Assembly: GCA_011051475.1 (NCBI GenBank)
Contig: DRLE01000082.1
Coordinates: 1 to 9,894, forward strand
Direction: 5' to 3'
DNA: 9,894 nucleotides
DNA from: Gammaproteobacteria bacterium
Lineage (GTDB): Bacteria; Pseudomonadota; Gammaproteobacteria; SZUA-229
Under the pieces are notes generated by a model. It was not told the DNA's origin, ran no database searches, and saw only the letters and a program-made list of their open reading frames with translations. Made by a program: the position numbers and the translations under genes. This document shows, in pieces, positions 1 through 6,014 of the stretch (positions are counted from its first letter, which is position 1; each line of letters starts with the position of its first letter).

Positions 1-179
1 CCCTGCTTGCGGTCGACGGTCACCCCCGGCCAGTTGCCGGTTTTCTGGCGGATGCCGGTAAAGGCGTTGAACAACGCCGACTTGCCGCAATTGGGATTGC
101 CGGCCAGGGCAATGGTCAGGGTATCGGCCTGGTTTTCATTCTGCTGCCCTTCGGCAGCCTCTTTTTCGCAGCAACCCAT
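1..179 (-). CDS. feoB: FeoB ferrous iron transporter, N-terminal G-domain (partial, cut by window edge)
   Basis: FeoB is the inner-membrane Fe(II) permease with a cytosolic GTPase domain; only the first 59 codons lie in the window. The visible protein shows the G1/P-loop GNPNCGKS at residues 27-34 and the FeoB switch I/G2 motif NWPGVTVDRK at 49-58, with the G2 threonine at 54. These two motifs in this spacing are typical of FeoB. A hydrophilic leader with two adjacent cysteines (residues 3-4) and many Glu/Gln residues precedes the G-domain, so the P-loop starts later than in the shortest FeoB proteins. The start lies 3 bp beyond the feoA stop, so the two are surely cotranscribed; a purine-rich GGAAGAG lies just upstream, inside the end of feoA. 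The membrane part and any feoC are outside the window. Confidence 0.95.
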   Translation of the reverse strand, partial: MGCCEKEAAEGQQNENQADTLTIALAGNPNCGKSALFNAFTGIRQKTGNWPGVTVDRKQ

Positions 180-182
180 GAC

Positions 183-443
183 TTACTCTTCCGGGGCGCC
201 GCTTTCCAGCGGTTCCACCAGGAGTTTTTCGGCAATACCGGGGCCCAGGGCCAGGCGGGTGCCGGCATTCTGGATAACCACGCTTTTGCCGCGATGATTG
301 AGCATATCGACGATGGTGCCCACGCGCAGGCCCAGAGACAGCATGCGTCTGACCAGCTGGCGGTCGCCTTCGATGGCGGCAATGCGCCCGCGGTGGCCTG
401 TTTTCAGGGAAAGCAGGCTGGTTGCTGTTTGTAGCTTTGTCAT
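183..443 (-). CDS. feoA: FeoA, SH3-like accessory protein of ferrous iron transport
   Basis: The protein has 86 residues, the usual size for FeoA, a small cytosolic SH3-fold protein that supports FeoB. The pattern is that of the family: an N-terminal LLSLKTGHRGRI segment, then RRMLSLGLRVGT at 32-43 (the conserved 'R.L.sLGl..G' turn), then a strand pair with KSVVIQNAGTRLALG and a closing A.KLLVEPLE. The C-terminus is acidic (APEE). It is the first gene of a feoA-feoB operon with a 3-bp gap. The only reasonable start is the ATG at 443. It has no Shine-Dalgarno sequence: the bases before it are pyrimidine-rich (CACCCTCCTGCCT on the coding strand). Expression is probably Fur-controlled through the site at 475-496. 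Confidence 0.93.
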   Translation of the reverse strand: MTKLQTATSLLSLKTGHRGRIAAIEGDRQLVRRMLSLGLRVGTIVDMLNHRGKSVVIQNAGTRLALGPGIAEKLLVEPLESGAPEE

Positions 444-474
444 AGGCAGGAGGGTGTTACCGGCTGTGTTTGTT

Positions 475-496
475 AAAGAGAATGGTTCTCATTTGG
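475..496 (-). promoter_or_regulatory. Fur-box-like palindrome in the feoAB promoter
   Basis: The core GAGAATGGTTCTCATT at 478-493 contains the perfect inverted repeat GAGAA-TGG-TTCTC. On the coding strand it reads AATGAGAACCATTCTC, close to the gammaproteobacterial Fur pattern AATGATAATCATTCTC. It lies directly downstream of the predicted -10 (500-505), over the expected transcription start, the usual position for repression by Fe-Fur. Upstream location relative to feoAB strongly supports the assignment; binding itself is inferred. Confidence 0.72.
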
Positions 497-499
497 CTT

Positions 500-528
500 A
501 TATTAGTCTTATCTGAAATAGAAAGCAA
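500..528 (-). promoter_or_regulatory. Predicted sigma70 promoter of feoAB
   Basis: On the minus strand there is TTGCTT (positions 528-523) as -35, a 17-bp spacer and TAATAT (505-500) as -10. Transcription would begin near 493, inside the Fur-like site, giving an untranslated leader of about 50 nt before feoA. Spacing is ideal and the hexamers are fair matches; no experiment supports it here. Confidence 0.6.
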
Positions 529-636
529 TAAACCTGTTGTGGATATATTCAGCCACGCGATTTTAAAACACCCTGCCGCCGCCGTTTTTAATACAGCGGT
601 GTATACTTGGAATACCCTTGAAGACAGGGTTTCCTG

Positions 637-656
637 TTAATAATCATTAATAATCA
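637..656. repeat. Perfect tandem pair of a 10-bp AT-rich unit upstream of the HD-GYP gene
   Basis: TTAATAATCA occurs twice in direct succession (637-646 and 647-656), 30 bp before the GTG start of the HD-GYP gene. It lies where that gene's promoter or leader must be. The junction contains ATAATCATTA, the centre of the Fur consensus, but the flanks match poorly (about 12 of 19 by eye). Upstream, TTGAAG at 618-623 could be a -35 element, but only a 15-bp spacing gives a good -10 (AATAAT, 639-644), so I do not call a promoter. Confidence 0.5.
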
Positions 657-686
657 GCTCCTGTTTACGGAAGAAGGATAAGGCAA

Positions 687-3593
687 GTGCGTTTACGATA
701 TTCGCTGCAGTTCACCATCGGCTCTCTTTTTATCGGTATTATTTCCCTGCTGGGTTTTATTCTGGTTTACCAGGGGTTTAGCAAAACCTCCGAAATCATG
801 CTCAGTTCCGCCAATGAACTGTATGAGCATATCCCCGACGAGCTGGATCTTGATATCAGGGCAACCTATGGGCCGGTAGTCAGTGCATTGCAGCATCTGC
901 GTTCATCTTCGCTGGCGCAGGCGAATGATTTTCCACAACGCATAAAGCACCTGCCGGTCTTGAGGGCCATGCTGGTTTCCTCGCCTTCGGCCTCATCGGT
1001 CAGTGTCGCCTATGCCGATGGTGACTATTTCAGTGTCATGCTGGTCAACAGCGAGATCATGCGCAGTAAATACCATGTGCCGGTCGGGGCAGTCATTATG
1101 CTGCGCTATATGGACCGGTCCCACGGGGAGAAAGGTTTCAAGCCGGGGTATATGTATTCGATCTTTTATGATGATGCGCTGAATGAAATCAGCCGTAACC
1201 AGGGCGAGCTCAGTGACTTTGATCCCCTGCTTCGTCCCTGGTATCAGCCGCTTGCGGACAAGGCCGTTGGTGCAACCCTGCGAACGCCGCCCTATGTTTT
1301 TTATGACAGCCAGGTTATCGGCCTGACCTTAAGCATAAAAGCTGCCGAGGGTGTGGTTATGGCCTTTGATATAACCCTGAACAATCTGTCGGCAACCATT
1401 GGCAAATACCGGCAGACGCCGGGTTCGGAAGTGGTTCTGATCGATGCCGACGGCCAGGCCATTGCCTACGATGATCCACAACGTCTGATTGAAAAACACC
1501 AGCTTAATGGTGACCAGGTTACACTGGAACTGGCCTCATTCAAACAACTGGGCAGTGGTGTGCTTTCCTATCTTGGTGAGTGGGTCGAGATCAAACCGCA
1601 GAATCTTGATTTCCATTACCAGGGCCGGCGCTGGATCGGCAGTATCCGCAGTATCAGTAAAAAAGGTGATCTCTTCGCACTGATGCTGACACCGGTTGAT
1701 GAACTGCTTAGTGATGCTGTCAGCATTCGCAACCAGCAGTCGCGCACTGCGCTGATTATCGTGCTGCTGTTTATTCCTGTTGTCTGGTTCACGGCAAAAA
1801 AGATATCAACGCCATTAAAACGGCTGGCGCTGGAAGCCGAAGCCATTTCGCGTTTTGATTTTAATACGGGCGAGCCCCAGGCATCGCTGATCAGTGAAGT
1901 CGATAAACTTGACCAGGCCATGGACCTGATGAAGAACACGATTAACAAGTTTATCAAGCTGATCAACTCCCTGGCTGGTGAACAGGATATCGACCACCTT
2001 ATTCGCAAGGTAACCAGGGAGACCATGCTCATCAGCCACTCTGATGCCGCTCTGATTTATTTTATCGATGGTCGGGATGACTGTCTGAGTGCCAGCTATC
2101 TGTGTAACAGTGAACAGAAAAGCCTGCCGGTTGATGCTTTGCCTGAACTGAGTCTGAAGGATGTCGACAAGCTGCTGGCCGACAAGGACCATTACAGGAG
2201 CCGTACCATAAAACTGCAGGCCGGTCAGGAAAGTCAGCTTGCCCCCCTGCTGGACATTCTTGGCGTGGAAGCATTGAGCAGTATTATTATTCCCCTGCAG
2301 AACCGCGAAAACGAGATTATCGGCCTGCTGTTTCTGATTAACCAGCAAAGCAATATCGAGTTTGCCGAGGCCCTGTCCGGCTTTGCTGCGGTTACCCTGG
2401 AAAGCCGGCAGATGCTGAAAATGCAGGAAGACCTGCTGGATTCCTTCATCCGCCTGATTGCCGGCGCCATCGATGCCAAGTCACCCTATACCGGTGGCCA
2501 TTGCCAGCGCGTGCCGGAAATTACCCTGATGCTGGCAAAGGCCGCCAATGAAAGCAATGATGAAAAATTCCGTGACTTCTGCCTGCAGGACAGGCAGTGG
2601 GACGAGCTCAGTATCGCCTGCTGGCTGCATGACTGTGGCAAGGTCACCACACCGGAATACGTGGTTGATAAATCGACCAAGCTGGAAACCATCTATGACC
2701 GTATCCATGAAATACGTACCCGTTTTGAAGTATTGAAACGCGATGCTGAAATCGACTGCTGGCAGGGCATTGCCGAGGGCGGTGACCGCAAGCAACTGCT
2801 GGCGCAGCTGCAGGACAAACACGAACAGCTGGACGCTGATTTCGCCTTTGTTGCCGAGTGCAATATCGGTGGCGAATTTATGGATGAAGAAAAAATACAG
2901 CGCCTGCAGCACATTGCCGAAACCACCTGGTTGCGCACGCTTGATGACAGCCTCGGCATATCATGGGAGGAAAGGAGCCGGCGTGGCGAAAACAAAACCG
3001 CCTTGCCTGCCGAAGAAAAGCTGCTCAGTGATCGTCCGGAGCATTTGATTGCGCGCAGTGAATCCGACAGGATTCCCGCTGATAATCCCTGGGGCTTCAG
3101 GCTGGATGTGCCGCAGTACAAATACAACCGCGGTGAGCTGTATAACCTCTCGGTTCAGCGGGGCACGCTGACGGAAGAGGAGCGCTACATTATCAATGGT
3201 CACATGATTCAGACGATTATTATGCTGAGCAAGCTGCCGTTTCCCAAATATCTGCGTAACGTGCCTTTGCTGGCAGGCAGTCACCATGAAACCATGGATG
3301 GTCAGGGTTACCCGAAGAAACTGAAAATGAGCGAGCAGCCGCTGGCCGCACGCATGATGGTTATCGCCGATATATTCGAGGCGCTTACCGCTGCCGACAG
3401 GCCCTATAAAAAGGCCAAGACGCTGAGCGAGTCCATTCGCATACTCAGCTTTATGCGCAATGATAATCACATCGATCCGGATCTGTTCGAGCTGTTTCTG
3501 CGCAGTGGCGTCTATCTTGAGTATGCAAACAGGTTTCTGAAACCGGAGCAGATCGATCCGGTTAATATTGACGATTATTTATCGGTCGGGTGA
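687..3593 (+). CDS. Membrane-bound HD-GYP protein: dCache sensor, HAMP, GAF, HD-GYP (probable cyclic-di-GMP phosphodiesterase)
   Basis: HD-GYP proteins hydrolyse cyclic di-GMP. This 968-residue one has a transmembrane helix at about 6-31, a periplasmic dCache-type sensor at about 32-350 with the family motif RPWY at 183-186, a second helix at 353-370, a HAMP at about 371-424, a GAF-like region at about 430-575 and HD-GYP at about 585-945. Metal and catalytic residues are present: H605, HDCGK at 648-652, H839, HHE at 866-868, DGQGYP at 871-876 and D895 followed by RPY at 905-907. The enzyme is therefore likely active. Between the HD segment (TKL, 664-666) and the usual GTLTEEE segment (826-832) there is an extra block of about 155 residues, missing in typical HD-GYP domains. 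The start is GTG with AAGGA 8 bp upstream. It is divergent from feoAB and is followed at once by a small membrane-protein gene. The ligand of the sensor is unknown. Confidence 0.92.
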   Translation: MRLRYSLQFTIGSLFIGIISLLGFILVYQGFSKTSEIMLSSANELYEHIPDELDLDIRATYGPVVSALQHLRSSSLAQANDFPQRIKHLPVLRAMLVSSPSASSVSVAYADGDYFSVMLVNSEIMRSKYHVPVGAVIMLRYMDRSHGEKGFKPGYMYSIFYDDALNEISRNQGELSDFDPLLRPWYQPLADKAVGATLRTPPYVFYDSQVIGLTLSIKAAEGVVMAFDITLNNLSATIGKYRQTPGSEVVLIDADGQAIAYDDPQRLIEKHQLNGDQVTLELASFKQLGSGVLSYLGEWVEIKPQNLDFHYQGRRWIGSIRSISKKGDLFALMLTPVDELLSDAVSIRNQQSRTALIIVLLFIPVVWFTAKKISTPLKRLALEAEAISRFDFNTGEPQASLISEVDKLDQAMDLMKNTINKFIKLINSLAGEQDIDHLIRKVTRETMLISHSDAALIYFIDGRDDCLSASYLCNSEQKSLPVDALPELSLKDVDKLLADKDHYRSRTIKLQAGQESQLAPLLDILGVEALSSIIIPLQNRENEIIGLLFLINQQSNIEFAEALSGFAAVTLESRQMLKMQEDLLDSFIRLIAGAIDAKSPYTGGHCQRVPEITLMLAKAANESNDEKFRDFCLQDRQWDELSIACWLHDCGKVTTPEYVVDKSTKLETIYDRIHEIRTRFEVLKRDAEIDCWQGIAEGGDRKQLLAQLQDKHEQLDADFAFVAECNIGGEFMDEEKIQRLQHIAETTWLRTLDDSLGISWEERSRRGENKTALPAEEKLLSDRPEHLIARSESDRIPADNPWGFRLDVPQYKYNRGELYNLSVQRGTLTEEERYIINGHMIQTIIMLSKLPFPKYLRNVPLLAGSHHETMDGQGYPKKLKMSEQPLAARMMVIADIFEALTAADRPYKKAKTLSESIRILSFMRNDNHIDPDLFELFLRSGVYLEYANRFLKPEQIDPVNIDDYLSVG

Positions 3594-3595
3594 GG

Positions 3596-3808
3596 ATGGA
3601 AACAGAATCAATGTTGATCTGGGGAATGGTATTCGGCTCGATAGGGCTGGGCTTCTTCAGCTATGGCAAGAAGCAGAAAGCCCTGGTGCCGTTTCTGGTC
3701 GGGCTGGCGCTTTTTGTTGTGCCGTATTTTGTCAGCTCGACGACCCAGTTGCTGGTTGCCGGATCGATTCTGGTCATCATTCCCTATTTTATACGGATAC
3801 GACTGTAG
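3596..3808 (+). CDS. Small hydrophobic membrane protein, coupled to the HD-GYP gene
   Basis: A 70-residue protein with three hydrophobic stretches (about 7-23, 28-46 and 50-66) separated by a short basic loop YGKKQK and ending in a basic tail (RIRL). The opening LIWGMVFGSIGLGFFSYGKKQ is a pattern I recall from uncharacterised small membrane proteins of proteobacteria, but I cannot name a function. The ATG chosen lies 3 bp after the HD-GYP stop. A GTG six bases earlier overlaps that stop, and an ATG at 3611 is a third option; none has a clear well-spaced ribosome site, which fits translational coupling to the upstream gene. It converges with the beta-barrel gene across only 27 bp, and I see no clear terminator there. 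Confidence 0.7.
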   Translation: METESMLIWGMVFGSIGLGFFSYGKKQKALVPFLVGLALFVVPYFVSSTTQLLVAGSILVIIPYFIRIRL

Positions 3809-3835
3809 ACAGGATGGTTTCGGTTTTACCTGCTG

Positions 3836-4408
3836 CTAGCGGTCTTTTTCGCCGCCATAGAAGCGATAAGCGAAGGTAAGTGAGAAGGCGTTTTCGTTAT
3901 AGTTGCTGAAGCGGTCGGGATAGGTTCTGATGTCGGCGCGCAGGGACCATGAAGGCGTCATTTTCCAGGACAGACCGACGCCGAAGTTAAAGCGGTTTTC
4001 ATTGCTGTGGTAGCCGTCATAGAAGACATCCATCTGGCCAAAGCCCCCGACCAGGTAGGGGCGCAGGTTTTTCTCTGTATTAAAGAAACGGTGTATATCG
4101 ATCTGGTACTTCTGTACCTCCGTTGCTCTGTCTGATGATTCAAAATAAATGGTCGAGTTGAGCGCGGAATAGTGCAGCAGCATTGCCCAGCGACGTGAAA
4201 AATGCAGGCCCAGGCCGATTGATGCCATGGCTGCGTCATCAATATTTCGCGCCGGGTCGAAATTGTAATAACCGACACCACCGGACAGCTCGACAATGCT
4301 TGCCGTAACGTCTTCCACGGCTTTATCCGCACCGGTTTCTGCGGCCTGCACGCCGGAACAGGCAAGCAGCAGTACCAGGAAAGAGGCATATTGCCGGATC
4401 ATTTTCAT
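3836..4408 (-). CDS. Small outer-membrane beta-barrel protein (OmpA-like, about 8 strands)
   Basis: From the chosen ATG the protein has 190 residues: an export signal (about 1-22, ending GVQA before AE) and then alternating amphipathic segments consistent with eight beta strands (about 37-50, 61-70, 74-90, 99-111, 115-127, 139-150, 154-165 and 174-185). LRPYLVGGFG at 115-124 is the pattern seen in OmpA-type barrels, and the last strand ends in FAYRF, a typical outer-membrane assembly signal followed by a short tail. LLAC at 13-16 is a possible lipobox, so processing at Cys16 is an alternative to cleavage after Ala22. The start is uncertain: an ATG at 4447 overlaps the upstream stop as ATGA and would add 13 residues before the signal; the 4408 start gives the more ordinary signal peptide. 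No strong ribosome site is visible for either. The specific function is unknown. Confidence 0.75.
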   Translation of the reverse strand: MKMIRQYASFLVLLLACSGVQAAETGADKAVEDVTASIVELSGGVGYYNFDPARNIDDAAMASIGLGLHFSRRWAMLLHYSALNSTIYFESSDRATEVQKYQIDIHRFFNTEKNLRPYLVGGFGQMDVFYDGYHSNENRFNFGVGLSWKMTPSWSLRADIRTYPDRFSNYNENAFSLTFAYRFYGGEKDR

Positions 4409-4443
4409 GCTTCGAGCTTTCACGTAATTGCCTGGGTATGTTT

Positions 4444-5313
4444 TCATCTGAACTGCACCGCGAATTTCAGGCCCCAGTAGTCTCTGGCGCCATTGAGTGA
4501 ATTGCTGTTCGGCCGGGCCGGCCAGTAGGCAATATTCAATGCGGTGACCTCCACATTCTTGCTGACGCAGCACCAATCGTCGATTTTACCAACGGGGTCG
4601 AGCATAAACAGGGCGATACTGCCCAGGAACCTTGAACCCATGGCCTTGTTGCCATTGGCGCGAATGGCCTTTTCCTTATGGTAGGCCCATTCACCGTAAA
4701 CCCAGCCGCCAAGTGGTGTGACTACCAGGTCCTGCAGTGAGGGAGTTTCGGCAAAGGCCTCGATGCCGTATTCCCAGAAGAAGGTCGACATCAGGGCGGA
4801 ATAGACAAAGGAATTCCACTGGTTATAGCCGGATTTTCTGGCCATCTGGTAATAGGCGCCGCCAAAATACGGGTGGGCAATATAGTTCAGATACCAGACA
4901 TCGGTGTCCCAGACAGGGCCCTCCTTGACGTTCTCGCGCCAGTTCTTGAAAATATCGCCGCTTTGATATTCGTCCTTGTTCCATTTGGATACGCTTTCGG
5001 GCATCAGGGCGATAGCGGCAGCCACGCCGAAGGTTGCAACACCCAGAATCTTGGTCTGGCGCCACAGGCGCCTGCCGTCTTCACCGGGACAGGGCGAAAA
5101 CAGGGTAATCTTGTAGCCGAGCGCGGTACAGTCCCGGCTATCAGCCGCTTTCTCCGTTGTTGCTGCCGGGCTTTCATCGGCAGCTGTGTTGTCGCTGGCG
5201 ACCGTGAGGCGATAGCCATTATTGCTGAAAGGCAGAAGTGGTGATGCTTCACCGGCCAGAACAACAGATGTGTTTAACAGCAACAGCCATAGCAGGACAA
5301 CAGGTTTTAGCAT
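4444..5313 (-). CDS. DUF3943 family envelope protein
   Basis: A 289-residue protein from the chosen ATG. Residues 1-20 form a strong signal peptide (MLKPVVLLWLLLL..., ending VVLA before GEA). Then comes a low-complexity stretch, a hydrophobic segment at about 88-104, and a conserved aromatic core at about 133-211 with DTDVWYLNYIAHPYFGGAYY (137-156), WEYGIEAFAETPSLQDLVVT (180-199) and a final GEWAY. I recognise this core as DUF3943, whose function is not established. The last residues, GLKFAVQFR, look like an outer-membrane beta-strand, so the end may sit in or against the outer membrane. An ATG at 5361 would add 16 hydrophilic residues before the signal and is less likely. The gene follows mreD on the same strand after a 215-bp spacer, and its stop overlaps a possible start of the beta-barrel gene, so the two probably form a unit. 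Confidence 0.8.
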   Translation of the reverse strand: MLKPVVLLWLLLLNTSVVLAGEASPLLPFSNNGYRLTVASDNTAADESPAATTEKAADSRDCTALGYKITLFSPCPGEDGRRLWRQTKILGVATFGVAAAIALMPESVSKWNKDEYQSGDIFKNWRENVKEGPVWDTDVWYLNYIAHPYFGGAYYQMARKSGYNQWNSFVYSALMSTFFWEYGIEAFAETPSLQDLVVTPLGGWVYGEWAYHKEKAIRANGNKAMGSRFLGSIALFMLDPVGKIDDWCCVSKNVEVTALNIAYWPARPNSNSLNGARDYWGLKFAVQFR

Positions 5314-5398
5314 GGTTGGTTTTTCAGGAAGCCGGGGTTTGCTTCTTTGTCCTGCATTCATCTGAGGGTATTGCAGTGTGTTCCCGGCGCTTTATCCT

Positions 5399-5412
5399 TT
5401 GATCCCTGTCAA
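5399..5412. promoter_or_regulatory. FNR/CRP-type palindrome upstream of the DUF3943 gene
   Basis: TTGATCCCTGTCAA is an inverted repeat (TTGAT-CCCT-GTCAA) that differs from the FNR consensus TTGAT-N4-ATCAA at one position. Its centre is about 92 bp upstream of the DUF3943 start. If it acted at the class II distance of 41.5 bp, transcription would start near 5364, leaving a leader of about 50 nt. On the minus strand TTGACA (5412-5407) overlaps it and could instead be a -35 hexamer, but I see no good -10 at either spacing. No other gene starts in this spacer. The site is only a candidate. Confidence 0.35.
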
Positions 5413-5528
5413 TTTAAAAGCGCGTATTCTAGCCGGTATTTGCCCGAGTTTATAGTTGTGTTTTTATCAGCGAGTGCCGGCTGTTCATGCAGGCGAAAAC
5501 AGGACGCGTTACATGAGCAGGGCGGGCT

Positions 5529-6014
5529 CTAATAGGTTCTGACATAACTGAACTTGCGCCGCAGGTCACGCAGGATCAGATAGGTCCAGGGCCACAGCAG
5601 GGTGCTGGTCAGTGTCGGCATGAAGTACAGCCAGCTGTCGGGGGCATGGCCGAGCATGCCGTCTACCCAGAGGATAAGCAGTTGCTTGATCAGCAGCAGA
5701 AAGAAAATAACAATGGCCTGTTGCAGCAGGGAGGCGACGCGCAGGCGCTGGTGGTTGATGTGGATAAAATAGATGACCAGCACCAGACCGACGGCATGCT
5801 GCCCCATCAGGGTGCCGTAGCTGACATCCAGCATCAACCCGGCCAGCCAGGCCACGGTGACGCCGATTTTGGTCGGCATGGCCATGGCCCAGTAGATCAG
5901 CACCAGGGTGACCCAGTCCGGGCGGAACTCGACGGCCCATTCAGGCAGGGGCATAATCGCCAGCATAAAGGCGCCGATAAGGGTAATAATACCGATACGC
6001 AGGGTCTTATTCAT
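5529..6014 (-). CDS. mreD: Rod-shape protein MreD
   Basis: A 161-residue very hydrophobic protein, the normal size for MreD, an inner-membrane part of the elongasome that links MreB and MreC to lateral wall synthesis. Several membrane segments are visible (about 7-24, 33-46, 51-64, 72-88, 98-116 and 133-148). The family signatures RPDWVTLVLIYWA (31-43) and GLMLDVSYGTLMGQHA (59-74) are clear. The start ATG at 6014 has a full AGGAGG ribosome site with a 6-bp gap (6021-6026) and overlaps the end of mreC by 8 bp, so translation is probably coupled. A longer reading frame upstream lies inside mreC and has no support. mreD is the last mre gene; I see no clear terminator behind it. Confidence 0.95.
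   Translation of the reverse strand: MNKTLRIGIITLIGAFMLAIMPLPEWAVEFRPDWVTLVLIYWAMAMPTKIGVTVAWLAGLMLDVSYGTLMGQHAVGLVLVIYFIHINHQRLRVASLLQQAIVIFFLLLIKQLLILWVDGMLGHAPDSWLYFMPTLTSTLLWPWTYLILRDLRRKFSYVRTY

Noticed and set aside
4409..4576. Longer N-terminus for the beta-barrel gene
   Set aside because: It would overlap the end of the DUF3943 gene and place the signal peptide far inside the protein; the shorter form gives a normal exported protein. The intermediate start at 4447 remains possible.
5460..5528. Intrinsic terminator after mreD
   Set aside because: Only short stems (GAGC/GCTC, CAGC/GCTG) are visible and none is followed by a T run on the minus strand.
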